Shown piece by piece: positions 36,348-48,905 of a DNA stretch of 64,000 nt. The stretch lies in the NCBI GenBank assembly GCA_947846985.1, contig CANTUZ010000002.1, positions 58,050,885-58,114,884 on the forward strand, given 5' to 3'. Under the pieces are notes generated by a model that saw only the letters and a program-made list of their open reading frames with translations, had not been told where the DNA came from and made no database searches. This DNA is from Fratercula arctica. Taxonomy: Eukaryota > Chordata > Aves > Charadriiformes > Alcidae. How positions within the stretch are numbered: the first letter of the stretch is position 1; each line of letters begins with the position of its first letter. Both the position numbers and the translations under genes were made by a program.

Positions 36348-39300
36348 AAAATAAAAAAAATTGAAAACCCCCAACCATTTCTGTGACATCCTTCCAGCAA
36401 TCCCCTAACAAAACTCTGCATCTAATCTGATGATCTGATTCCATACACTGATATGCGTATTTAACTTAATTACTGCTGTCTTTAGCTTATCTTTTTCATT
36501 CCAAATTTATCCCTTGTCATTGTACCACATAAGCTGTTGTCGCTGTTGGAGTTTATTTAAGCAGGCTGTTCAGAGCTGTCACTGAGCTCAGCACTTAGGC
36601 TCATAGCATTCAGAAAGCGTGCATGAGTGCTGCTAGATTACGGGAACCTCAGCCTTGGCTCGCAGTTTTGATTCATCTGAAATTAAACAATGACTGGACC
36701 AATAATTTCAGAGCGTGCTGCGCTGCTGTTTCTTACAGCGTCGTACCTGCTTTGATATTTATTGTATGTGCTTCCTGGCTGAGGAGTTGAATCAGGCATT
36801 CTTCTCAGGGTTGTTGCCAAGCCAGTTTGTTCTCTTGTCCAAGTAGTTTCCAACTTCTTATTTACACTTTTTGGCTTACCATTGTGATTTAGTGGAATGT
36901 TATCTGCTATTGAATTCTCCCAAATAAAACTGTTTCTTACTGGGGAGGGCTTCAGTGGTTGCCAATAAACTCCTATCATCATGATGATTACATTATTTTG
37001 CATTGCTTAGTTGTTCCTGACAAAATAATTGAGAAGTGAGAGGTTGCTTGGTTGTAGATGAAGTTGATTAATACATCTGCCTGCTAGGACTGGTAACAGT
37101 TGTGGGATTGTGGAAAGTGAGAGTGGGAAGAATCATGGTATGGAAAGACAATCAGCAGAACAAAATGATGTCCAGATATGACCAAAAAACAGACAATGAC
37201 AAATACAGGACAAAAAAGGGAGTGGGTGGCCCAGCCTAGTGGGAACTCTTCCTACGCTCCTAAGCAGCCCTGTTAAGAGGCTGGTTTGTATGCAGAGCTG
37301 CAGGTTTTTTAACAGTTCTTTGTCTCCTGCTGCCTTTCCACTAACATCCCTCCTTTGTGGGAATTGGTTATCTTTACCTTCAGGGGTGGTCTGACTCCTC
37401 CATATCTAAAAACTCGCTGAAAAATCTATTTCATACCTTCCAGACCTGAAGAGGGATTTTGTGCCAAAAGCTTGTCTATGGTTCCCAGCTATGCCTGTGT
37501 TGGCCTGACTACCCCTGCAGGCCTTTTCCTTGTAATTTTGCAATGATGAAAGCTATACAATATACATCCAATTTACGGATATTGGTTTTATTGGTTTTTA
37601 TTGGTATTGAAAGGTACTCATTATTAATAGATACTTTCTCTGCTATTTCCATATGGAAAGAGAAACAGACTGTGTAAGACATTGGTACACCAGTAGAGCT
37701 ATGTCCACACTGTGGGTTATTTGCTGCTGCTTCTTCCAGGGTTGGCATTTCCCCCTGCCCACTGTCACCACCCTGGGGACCCTAAGCTTCTCTTGCCATG
37801 CTGACTGCTCATCTCATGGTCACAAAGCTCCTCCAGAGCTCATGTCTCATTGCACCCCTGGAGAAACTGCTTCCCCCTCTCCCCCTGCCCCAATCTTGAC
37901 CAGATCTGGAGTTCAGTTAAATATTGGGTTTGTTATCTAGCCATCTGAATAAATAAACCTATGGCAGAGGTAGCTCAAAGCTATATACAGGGATCAAACA
38001 GCAAGTAGTTAGCTGACTGGTTTAAGGTAACTTAACTCCACAGTGTGGTGGAAAGAGGCTGTTGTGCCCTCCTGTTTGCCTATGTGTTGCCATTCCCACG
38101 TGGTTTTGGGAGCTGATCCATCTGGAAAGTAGTTTTTTATTTTATTTTTTTGCAAGGTTAATTATGAGATCAGACAGGTCCCGCATGCTGTAGAACATGT
38201 GGCTGAACAAATGCAAACCCTGTAACTGAATCCAAAGGCTCTGAGTTACATCTGCCTCTAATCACTCCCGTATGCATTCTTTCATATGTTCTGCTATTCG
38301 TTATGATTTCCTATCATGTGCTAATTGATTCATTACTTTATGCTAAGCATGCAGTCACGTGCTACTCATTAGCAGTCCCATATGTTGAGCTCATGATGTA
38401 TATCTTTAAGTGCCGTATTTCCTGGTCTGCCAATCCTCCTTTATGCAATACCACACATATGTTACAGACCTTCATTCATGCTTTGATGGACTTTAAACTT
38501 CCTGCTCATTAGTCTTTTATGTAATTCTTTGGTTACTCTCTGAAGCTCCTCCTTATTGCAGTTGTGTAATGACTTTAGTTAGAACTGCTGATATGTAGAT
38601 CTGTGCCTTAGCCTGTGGTAACTACAATGTATTGGAGAGGGGAAGGAATGAATTTTGAAACATCCTGTGACGTATTTGAAACATCCAGCATAGTAATATC
38701 AGCATAAACCCATGTGCAGATGAAGTTAAGTTAGACCGTGGAAGTTTTTCACAAGTTAAAATTCTGTAACTGGCTCAGAAAATGTGACTCCAGAAAAGCA
38801 AATGTATCTGGGAATAGGCCAAGTGAGTTTCTGAAGTCTTGCTGGTGAGGAAGTTAACTGGTAAGAAGAAATGAGTGGGAAAAGACGGAAAGAAGAGTGT
38901 ATCACTCTTACAATTCCAACCTGCAGAATTTTGGAAAAAGAATTTAAGGAATTTAGAGCTGCCTTGAATTTTAAAGTTTTATAGGACGAAGACAGACTGC
39001 TTATGGTATTACTATGTACACATAGCATGCCCCAAGATTTGCCAGAAATACGTTGAACTGAACACACTCGAGTGCAAAAAATTAGTTACTGATTTGTCCA
39101 GAGTTATTTCTACTTTACGTCTGAGGTGCATGACTACAGAATTTGATGAATTTGATCCTTTGTACCTGTAGTCCCAATACGACACAGGTTTAGATTCTAT
39201 CATAAACTGCAAATGCCCAACATCAGCGTGGATGGAATTCAGTTCATCCTTATTTTCATACCCTATTTATTGCAGGAACTACTGGCCTCCAGGAAAATAG

Positions 39301-39861
39301 CTGCATCCTCCCAGGCTTTTATCTTCCAAGCCCTGCATGACGCAGCTGAAAGTCCTGTTGCATGTAGATAAGAAATGGCAAGTAAAGAGGCTGGGAGTAA
39401 GATCTGGGTAAAAAGTGGCTCTCCAAGGAAAAGCTAGTGCTTAAGCACAGCATGTTGTGGGCCAGGAAGCAATCCCTGTAGGAAGGGAGACAGTCTTGAG
39501 TAAGAGCTTGTGTAACACCTGGCCTGGGCTTTGCTAGTGGCTGCTTTCTGTATACCGCCTACTTGGGGGAAGCCGGGCACAGAATGATTTCTTTTCTCCA
39601 TGGCACTGCTGAAACTCCCGATTTCCTGAGCAGGGACTCAGCCTCTGCAGCATAAACCCTATGGATGCGGCTGGGCAGACATGAGCCCCGCTGGGCTGTG
39701 CCGAGTCCCTGGCTGGGGTAACCCCTGCGTGGGCTTCACCGGGGTCTCGCACAGCTCCCAGGGAGGTGTGAGCCCCTTACTAGCCATGTGCTTGGTGTTT
39801 TCTAGGCGCAAGCTCCCAGCCCCAGTGTCTGTTCCAGCTGCTGCAGCTGCTCCTGGCTATA
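36348..39861. other. Non-coding stretch between the two candidate promoters
   Basis: No gene or clear repeat recognised. GC rises from about 39.5 kb towards the candidate promoter at 39.86 kb. Confidence 0.55.
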
Positions 39862-40037
39862 GCCCGCCCCTATAGTGTCCTTATTGGATTCCTGGCCAAG
39901 GGGGTGTTGCTGCAGCGATAGCAGCGGGGCGAGCAGTGCATTGATATGCCGGAGCTGCAGCCGGTTGTATAAGAAGGAGCTGCAGGGAGCGGAGGAGAAT
40001 TAAACAGGATCACGTTTCTCCTCTGTGAGCCGAAGAG
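39862..40037 (+). promoter_or_regulatory. Candidate TATA-type promoter with a non-coding first exon
   Basis: Seen in order: a GC box 'gcccgcccc' (39862-39870), an inverted CCAAT box 'attgg' (39883-39887), a TATA-like 'tataag' (39968-39973), and a splice-donor-like 'gag|gttagt' with the exon edge at 40037. Spacing puts transcription start near 39998, giving a first exon of about 40 bases. It lies 18.8 kb before the first BLVRA coding exon and points the same way. It is therefore a candidate upstream promoter for that gene. The donor has T at +3, which is not ideal, and no transcript is available to confirm it. Confidence 0.4.
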
Positions 40038-40540
40038 GTTAGTGACTATTACTTAATCCCCGCTATCTGTATTTAGGATTTGGAAGCACCGCTTTCGTCT
40101 CCTGACCACCCCCCTCCACCCTTCCCAAGGTTGCTTGCCACCAGCGTTTTCCCCTCGGTTGTGAAGGAGTGGGGGAGTCCTGCAAGTCACGTTGTCCTAG
40201 CTGCTTCAGTGGCGCCTACCACACTAGAGGGGACAGGCCAGCACTCGGGGAGGTGGCGGGGGGGAACAGCGAGAAGGAGAAAAAAAAAGAGAGAAGCCCT
40301 TTGTTTGGAGGAATGTCCAAGGTGCAGTGAAGCAGAGTATTTAGCTTGCAAATGATGTGGAAGTAACCAAGTAGCATCATTGGGTGGCCAGAGCACTGCA
40401 TGGTGCCAGTGTGAAGGGTCATTTAAAACCTTTCTTTACAAAGTGTCTTCTGGGCTTGTTTTTAGAAGTGCTGAGCTTCCTCCAAAGCCTGTTAAAATCC
40501 ATGTTTACTGCAGGTGTTTGACACCCCCTTCTGAAACAGC

Positions 40541-40690
40541 AGACCGTTAACTTTGCTGTACCTCAGTTTACCCATGGGAAAAGTGGAGACGAGAATATTT
40601 CCCTTTTGTAAAGGGGCATGATGGGGCTATATTCCAGACAGCCTTTGGTGGGAGAGAGGTGATGCTTATGTTCTCAGATATGGTACAGAA
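40541..40690 (+). mobile_element. MIR-type SINE fragment
   Basis: 'tgtacctcagtttacccatg' then 'ggaaaagtgg' and 'aatatttcccttttgtaaag', with 'gggctatattcc' following, tracks the MIR core and 3' half ('cctcagtttcccca.ctgtaaaatgggg'). Diverged. Confidence 0.5.
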
Positions 40691-43600
40691 TCCACGTGTA
40701 AAACACATTGACACTTTATTAATAATTTATGCTCTAGTCACTAGAGCACACGATCTCTAACTATCTTTAAAAAAGCATGCATCAAGGCTCGGTCTACACA
40801 CAGAGAAAAGACAGGCTCAGGCTTTATATAGCTCTCCTGGCATCATGCTGAACTTTTGTGTTGGAGCTTGTTCAAAAAAACTGAGCTAGTGTTAATTACG
40901 GCAACAGTTTATTGAACTGATTTTGTGTCAAATCATTTTTATCAAACTCCTTGCATTGGTTTGCCAAATTAATTTTCCAGGAATGAGTATAGTCATTCAG
41001 CTGTTTATTCTCTCATTACAGATGTCAACACAGAATGACAGTGTGCCAAAAATCAATAACTTAGTGTTTGAGCATCTTTCTGCCATGTGTGTCGATAAAT
41101 GGGAAAATAAAGACAAATCTGTTTCAGTAATATTAATCCAATTTGAATTTTAATCCTCACAAAATAAAGAGCAATAGGTAAATATTTTAAATTATTTTCA
41201 GCACATATAAGAAATCCTTAGTTAAAGTCTTACTAAAAACTATTGTCACAAGCAGTGCATGCAACTTAGATATTTAATAATTAATAGTAAAATATTAATG
41301 ATTGACATCATTCTTACTATTGGATCAGGGAACTTCCCTTATACCGGAAGGCTGATGATTCTGGACTTGTCCTGCTGAGTTTACATGCACATGGTCAACA
41401 GACTTTTTTTCTAATACCAACCTCGCAGTTTCTTCAGACAATGAATTGAGTTACTGTTTGTGATCAGCTAGAGTTGAAGTCAATGAAGTATGGTTTGCAT
41501 TGTCCTTAAAGGAATGGTGATGCTTATTTTGTATAGCTAAAAAGGAGACTCAATCTTTGTAGTTTTCAAACTTCTTATTTTTAGTGTCCTCATTGTTTTC
41601 CAAATTGTAGCTCTAACTGGATGTTTCAACACCCACTCCTTATCCCCTCTAAAAACCCCCAAAACACTAAAAGACCACCACATTCAGCTCTGAGAGACTT
41701 CATTTTTAGATGTCAAAGGGCCAAACTTTTTTTTTTAAATGGCAAAAGGCTGCTATATCCACAGACTTCAGAAACTAAGCTCAGCAAATGAGAACAGGAT
41801 GAGAAAAGGGCCACTGATCACTGCACTAAAAATGAACCACCTTGTCAAAACAAGTGAAGATGACTGGGTAAATTAACTGACCAATTTTTGAATTAAAACT
41901 AGAATCACTTTCCATCTTGCACTGGAGTGTCAGGACTTCAGTAAGATGTAGGAGTGGAATGCACATTGGCATTTTTGCTATTTAATGATGACTCTGAAGT
42001 CACCTCAGTTTCATATGGCTTGTAGAGAGGATATTGCATTGTATGTTGCGCAGATTTGTTGTAGGAAGCTTCAGTGGGTGTTTTCCATTACCACTGGTGT
42101 GATCCACTGAAGCTCTGTCTCTGCTGCCATCCTTGGTTGGTAAGCACCAGTCAGGCAACAGGAGATAAACCAAAACTGGAAAGAAGTGGAGAAACTAACA
42201 AAAAGAACTTGTATAGATGTGATAAAGCAGTGTTTGCAGTGGGAGAATAACTCCCCAGGAAAGGAGTTCCTGTGTTTGATGCAGTGGTACAGCGACATCA
42301 ACATATGCAGGACTGGGGATAACTAACTCATTCACGTCTAATTTTCAGGCAACCATAGATCTTTCTGAAGCTTGCAGGTAGTGCTCAGTGTAGTAAAAGA
42401 ATGTACATTATGCTTGTACTTCACTTTTTTAAGCAAGGCATAAAAAAGGTTACTTCACTGAGAGGGGAGGGAATGGGGTTTAGGGAAGAAAAACAGTCTG
42501 AAAGCCAAGGCATTTAGCAGCTTAATCCTGTAGTAAAAAAAAAAAACAAACAAAGGATGAATGTATACGTGCCCTGTTGTAACTTTGTAGAACAAAGTTT
42601 GCTGAGGGGCTGTCCCTCTCCTCTGGAGTTAGCCTTGAACCATGGAAAGTGTTCTTACACATGTAAGGCCAAACTGTTGGGTTTACATCTTGAAACTTTA
42701 TAAAATAGGTGCATGTCATGGTTTGTAACAAAAATACACATCTACATTTGACCTGTTTCTTCTCTACTAAACAAAAAGAGCTTTGGCTTTTTGTTTAACT
42801 GAATTTAAGCGTTCCCTAGACTAATGTTTGCAACCCAGACAAAGCTCAGCTGTGCTAATTAGAAAGCATTGCAAAAAACCACACCTTGACTGAGAAAGAT
42901 AATGAAATGCATTTGCTAATCCTGTTATTCCAGGTGAGTGCAATCCACCACTTAAACAACATGAGTTCAACAGTCAGCATAAAAGAAGTTTCTCCTTTTT
43001 TCTCCCCCTTCTCCTCAGTATAGCATTATAACCCAGTTAGAAAGACCCTGTTTGCAGAAACTAGCATTCCTGTTATATTATAGTAACTATCCTAAATGAT
43101 AAATTAAAGGCTGCACTACACTGGCTAATAAAGCAAGCTGTTCTCCTGGCTCAAGTAATGTTACTGTGTTTATTAGCTTTCCCTCTTAGTGAAATGCGTA
43201 GGCAGAAAGGGATCTTTATTGTCTTGTCATTACCTTTGTTCGTGAATAAGAGGAGAGGAAAGTGCCAGAAAGAATATGCAATTATTAAGTAATCCCATAA
43301 TCCCTAAGTAAGAGAAAGAAGTGGTACAGGATGTGAGTGGAAAAGTTGAGACCACAGTCATTTTAGCTAAAATGCCATGGATGTTTTTTAGCTGTGTTAG
43401 AAGCTATAAAGCTTTGTGAACCTTTCTGTTGCTAGGGAGAACAGCCTTTAGTCAGTATTTACTGTCTTTTGCAGGTTCTGACACAGATTAGCATGAGAAG
43501 ACTGGTTAGTCTGTTATTTGGTGATGAATTTAGAGACCGCAGTGGCTTGCTTGTACTTGTCTTGGAGTAATTTGCTAATTTTTCTCAGGCATAGCACAAT

Positions 43601-44767
43601 TGTATGCAGCTGGAAGTGAGATCAGCGCATTTGTATAGATCTCTCTAGGTTTAGTCTTGGTGACAGATAAAAAGGGCTGAGATTTTTTTGTCCCCATTAA
43701 ATCAGATTCATAAAATTTGGATGGAGAAGGCAAATTAACTCCTGACTTCTGTCTTCTTCTGAAGATATGATTCTCTATCAGCAAAAATCTGAGGAACTCG
43801 CAGGAAAGGATAAAGATGGACTCTGTGCTGGTTACAATTCACTGGTAAAGTGATGAGGCTATTAACTGGGATAGTACACTTCTGGCATTGGAGGTCACCG
43901 TGGGCTTCATCCGCTTTTGTTCTTGGTGTCCAGTGTAAGACAAAATAGGCCTGGTCTTTTCATAAGTATGGAGTACTTGAATCTGCAGTCTGAGTAACCT
44001 GGAGTGCGGTATCACTTAAAAACAGCCCTGAGGCGTCTTAGGTTCATCATCCAGAAGTCAGGATAGCCGGTACCAGCGGCTGCTGGACATATTTGCTCTA
44101 GAAAACATGTTTTTCATTTGGACTTTGTAATCTTCTCAAATGGCTACAGCTGAGCAAAAGTTTGATTTTTTTAAAAATCTATTGTACATTTACTTACTTG
44201 CATAGCAAAGGGGAATAGCTATCCTTGCATTTAGCCCCGTATTTTCAAAGGTAACACATACTCTCTGTTCTCGTATGCCTGGCATTTGTAATGAGGCCTT
44301 AAGACTAAGGACTGTTGAATAAATCTTTTCAAAGTAAACAGGTCGTTTGCCTGACTCTGCTTACTACTTAAAAATAAAAGTATTCTGACAGGTTTTTCTG
44401 ACCCTGCATAGGTCCTGGTGACAACTGTCCTGATCTAGTAATATTTGCAACATAGACACAATGAAAAAACAGCAAAAGAACCATAAAATATCCATATTAT
44501 ATGATAATATAAACAGGGTTTAAAGTGGCTTGATGGCAGCTGGCCCTCTATTAGGGAAGAGAAGAATTTCACATCCTTTTTCCTCCTGCCCTCTGAGCAG
44601 GGAATGTGACAACGTAATTCTGTGGCTGCTCTGAGCCCAGTTTTTCTGTTAAGACTCCACCAGAAAGGATGCTGCTTTCTCCAGAGGGGCAGGAATGGAG
44701 AACACAGTCTTTATTCCCTTCTGTCTCTGAAGAAGGCCTAATTTTGCACCAGGCAAATGCATGATGC

Positions 44768-44769
<2 letters not shown>

Positions 44770-44800
<31 letters not shown>
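44770..44800 (+). repeat. Run of 31 T bases
   Basis: An uninterrupted T run. It could be the reversed A tail of a minus-strand retrocopy, but no recognisable gene or target-site duplication flanks it. Confidence 0.95.
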
Positions 44801-44803
<3 letters not shown>

Positions 44804-45169
44804 GAAAGGTCAGCAGTTTTCTTATGTTCATGTACTCAGGTTGAGGGAGCACCTTTCAGGAAAACTGCTGATCCACTGCAGCTTACCACCATCCCCGTCA
44901 ATTGACCGGTACCTTCCCAGCATCAAGTGTCCTCTAATATCAGAAACACAATGTTTCTGCTTTTAAAACATGGGAGGGGAAGTCCTCCTATTCTAGATGC
45001 TGCTAAGTTACTAGCTCCTAAGGAACCATGAAGGTGCTGATAACCCTGGAGATTAAATTTCTTTTGGTTAAATGACTACTAATTGAGGCTTCAGCTCCTC
45101 ATCTTTCGCCTTTGGGATCTCATAACTGCCATCTTGACAGACATGGCCTTTTTCATCAAGAGAATCATC

Positions 45170-45343
45170 ACAAGCAGGGGGAATTGATGCAGTTGCCAAG
45201 TCACTCTCCATCATATTTAAAAAGTCATGGCAATCAGGCAAAGTCCCCAGTGACTGGAAAAGAGAAACATCACACCCATGGCAGAGGGGTTGGACTAGGT
45301 GATCTTTAAAGGTCCCTTCCAACCCAAACCATTCTGTCATTCT
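45170..45343 (+). mobile_element. CR1 LINE fragment with an internal deletion
   Basis: The left part ('agtcactctccatcatattt', 'aagtcatggcaatcaggcaa', 'ccccagtgactggaaaa') matches the reverse transcriptase part of CR1 ORF2. At 45275-45279 it jumps directly to the 3' tail, 'ggcagaggggttggactagg' then 'ggtcccttccaaccc'. More than 1 kb of the normal element is absent between them. Both sides share CCCAT at the join. Confidence 0.75.
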
Positions 45344-47513
45344 AACAAAAGGAAGTTCAAAGTACATTCCTTTACAGTATGCTCATTATTATTATCATCT
45401 TTAATTTCCAGCTCCTACATCACCTTATTCTTGCTTATATGCCTGTCTGGAATAAATTTTCCTATTCCAGACTCCAGAACTAAAATATATGCGGTCAGGA
45501 TTAAAAAACAACCAGCCTGAAAGCAAGTGGAGACAAATGGCTTGTGACCTGTAAGTCTGGCTCACAAGCCATTGTTTGGCCATGCTGTTAAGCTCTTTCT
45601 CTGACTCAATTAAATTCTAATCAAAGCCAATGGATCCAAGTGGAGGACAGATCATTGCAGACAGTGTCAGTTACGTATTCTGAGCTGCTGAGGCTCCATT
45701 GCTGCCTTTATCTACACAAGTCTGACCATGGGAGGGAAGAACAGAGATTTATTGTCTGATAGCTAAGGCAGGCATCTATAAAACAGTGACAACTTGCAAA
45801 TAGCCATGTGTAGTGTTTGTGTTTATGATACTAATGTAGGATGCCCTGCGTTTTCCATTTCTAATGCTAAAAAAAGAAATTATTTGTCTGAAACCCAGTT
45901 TGTGGAGAGGCCACAATCACACCTCAAAGGTGAATGACTGAAGTAATAAATATTAATCTTATACAGTGAGTTTCTTTCCCAGAACTTCAAAATGCTTTGT
46001 TAAGTTATGCTAGCAGAAGGTAAGGAGGAAAGAAGGGATTTAGACTGAGATTTTAAAACGTTGTAAGTAATACAGCTGAAGTAATGAGCAGGGTTGCTGT
46101 TATATTTTAAAATATCTTTAATGTTACCGTTGTTAACATAGGATTGTAGTAGTTCAGTAGAGCCACTCTTTTCAGAACTCAGTGACCTCTTTGGTCACTT
46201 AAAGGGATGGTGCAGTTAAAGGCATGAACTTGAGGGGGGGACAGCGCTCTTATCTTACAAAAGTAACTGTTAAATCACTTCACCAAACTATTGCAGAAAA
46301 AACCCAGTGGACTGAGTATTGTCTGATCCTGAGCCTTTGCAGTAGCTAATTCAGTTGTTGCAAAGTTAGGTGATTGTGCCGATCCTGCCTTTGATGGGAT
46401 ATTATCCACTTGTTTCAGCCACAGTTGTAAATAAAATTCTGGTCCCCATTAAGTAGATCCATTTGGCAGAGGAAATTAAAAGAGAGGTACTCAGTTTTGT
46501 CCTGATTACATGGCCATGTTGGTTCTGAGTAGGTTGTGTATCTAAAATACTCCTCTGAGCAGGCATTCAGCATCGCTAAATCCTACAAGCTCTGCATCTT
46601 TGAAGGCAGATTATGAGGAGTTAAAGATTTTTTAAAGCCTATTTGCCAATTGTAGCTATTTTTGGTGGGGGTCATGAGCCAGCAGCTTCACTGATCCCGA
46701 ATCAACGAGATTTAATAAAGTATGTAGAACCTTCAGTACCCCTAATACACTGGCACAATCCATCCTGTATCCTTCTCTGGCTAATGTTACCGCATGGACC
46801 CAACCATCAAGTCAGGTTATCATTTTTAATGAGTTTTTTATTCATTACACATCCATGTGCAAGATGGGAATACCTGATTTGGGAATTGCAATATGTATTA
46901 ATTTCTCTTTAGGCGTGGTTTTAATATTAGTAGTTGTTGGAGTGGCTTGATCCAAGTAGGATCTTGTGCTTTGCTTGCAGTTGGACCCAACTTGCTGGCT
47001 GTTTTTAGGTCCTTTTGGAGACATTTTGGAATACTAAATCTGGTGATGGCAGATCTGTAAAGAGGCAGACAGTTGTAAATAGGAACCATTTTGTAGGTCA
47101 TTCTTTTGCTTGTTTGTCAACCCGGAGCGCGAGCCTGAGTGTGTCACACAGGCTGGCACACTGGAAGGTTCAGGTTTAGGCATGCTCAGAGCTGTCTGAC
47201 TGTACAGGCAAATCAAAATTAGTGGGTAATTTGGCCATCTTCTTGGCATAGAAAACTGCCTCTCTGCTCGTAGAAATCGTAGGGTTTGATGGGGATCCTT
47301 CCTAGGAATCGGAAGGGGAGGTGTGGTGCTTGCTTTTGCAATGTGTCTGGCTATACACAAAGAAAGCATTGTTCTCCCTAAAATTTTGCATGGGATCTAA
47401 TGTGCAGTTGAAGTACTGTGGGAAAGAAGCTTTTACGGCATTCCTGTTACCTTTAATTTTTTATTTTTTTTAAGTTAACTTTCTTATCAGTATGGTTTAA
47501 GTAGGATACCAAA

Positions 47514-47529
47514 TGCCCCCTCTAGTGGC
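47514..47529 (-). promoter_or_regulatory. CTCF-like motif
   Basis: The minus strand reads CCACTAGAGGGGGCA, which resembles the CTCF core but has G in place of the conserved C after the G run. It lies in the presumed first intron of BLVRA. Confidence 0.2.
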
Positions 47530-48446
47530 TGATGTTTTGGTAAAGGTGTTTTCAGTTTCTTGGGACAATTCCAGCAGATGAGTAGCCTGTCAGGACTACT
47601 TGAGTGGTAAATCACATTGAATTGCAGACTAACTCTTCCTGAGAGAGCAGGCCAGTGGCTGGCCTGTATGATTCTTGAGTGTTGCGATGCCCAATAACAT
47701 GAAAAATACTGAGCTCTAAAGTTAAGAGGGATTGGAGTAACTTCAATTGTTAATCTTCATTCAAGAGCCATTTTTTTGTCCTTCTACCAAGCAATTGCTG
47801 CCATTGGTAGATTTGCAAAATTTATTGGGAATGGACAGCATCCATTGCATTTTTCAGGCCTTACTGGGGACTGCTAGACTGAGAAAATGACAGAGGTGTT
47901 AGCCATTGCATGCATAATTTTTAAAATTACAACATTATGCAAAATGTTATCTAATTCCCAAGTTATCTCAATCTAGTTATTAAAAAAAACTTTGTATCAC
48001 TCTCAATTTATTTTAGAAGGGTGTAAACATTTTTTCTGGAATAGAGAAAGTGAAAGTCAGCTAAAAAAAAATACACTTGTCTGACCAGCTACCATTTATG
48101 TATATCTTATTTACTCTGAAGAGAGTATGTGGCAGGCTTCTGGTGTTATGAGTTGCCGTTACGCTAATGATGGAGGCAGAGGATTTCATCAGCCAAGCAG
48201 TATCTTTATGGTGACTGCAGCATGTAGCAGCAGTGCTTTTTTTGTTTGGGGAATTCTCAAAATAGGTCAGCCTATTACAGATCTGGGATGCAGTGACCTT
48301 TAGTGGACCGGAAGATAGATATCATCTATTGGATCGAGTCCATAAAGATATTAAAAGACCCTACTTGTGGCTGGATATGTGTTTTGTTTTTGTGCCTACT
48401 AATATTTCAGTAAACAGCAAAAGCTCTTATTTCTTAATGTGCTTGT

Positions 48447-48515
48447 AGGAGTATTCTCATTGATATAAATGGAATTACTCATGATTAAAGCGAAGCATGC
48501 ATGTAATTCCCTGGA
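48447..48515. repeat. Diverged copy of an old amniote repeat
   Basis: 'agtattctcattgatataaa' followed by 'tggaattactcatgatta' matches the known form 'agtaactccattgacttcaatggagttactcctgattta'. Confidence 0.45.
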
Positions 48516-48714
48516 GGGTTCGGGTTTCAGATGAATTTAACAGCAAGAGAAAGGAAAGAAAAAACATATTTTTGTGTCATGCATTAGATGGCATTGTTTA
48601 ATATAGGTATTTCAATACAAACCTTAGTTGTAGCCACCTTTTCTAGATGTCTGGTCTGTGTGGGATTTCTTACAGCAAAGAAGAGAGGTTGTAACAATAC
48701 CTATTTCTTACACT

Positions 48715-48905
48715 GCACTTAACCATCAGTAGGTCTGAGAGTGCTTTACATAAGAGAGAGGTTTCCCCTGCTCCGGAATTGGGAGGAATGACAGGGAAAG
48801 GGGATGTGATTGGCTTGCTGTAGGTCACCCAGTAAACTTCTGGAAGAAAGTAGGAATACAGCCTGGAAACACAGCTTCCCTGCTTCTGCCCAGCCCAGCT
48901 CTGCA
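48715..48905 (-). mobile_element. MIR-type SINE fragment, antisense
   Basis: 'tgagagtgctttacataaga' and, about 100 bases on, 'ggcttgctgtaggtcaccca' and 'gtaggaatacagcctgg' follow the reversed MIR consensus ('agcgctttacat', 'acttgcccaaggtcaca', 'gattcgaaccc'). Confidence 0.5.

Noticed and set aside
45068..45367. A 99-codon minus-strand frame with a protein-like C-terminus, 270 bases from a T run that could be a reversed poly(A) tail
   Set aside because: Most of it is the antisense of a CR1 ORF2 fragment joined to a CR1 tail. No target-site duplication matches the T run, so a retrocopy is not supported.
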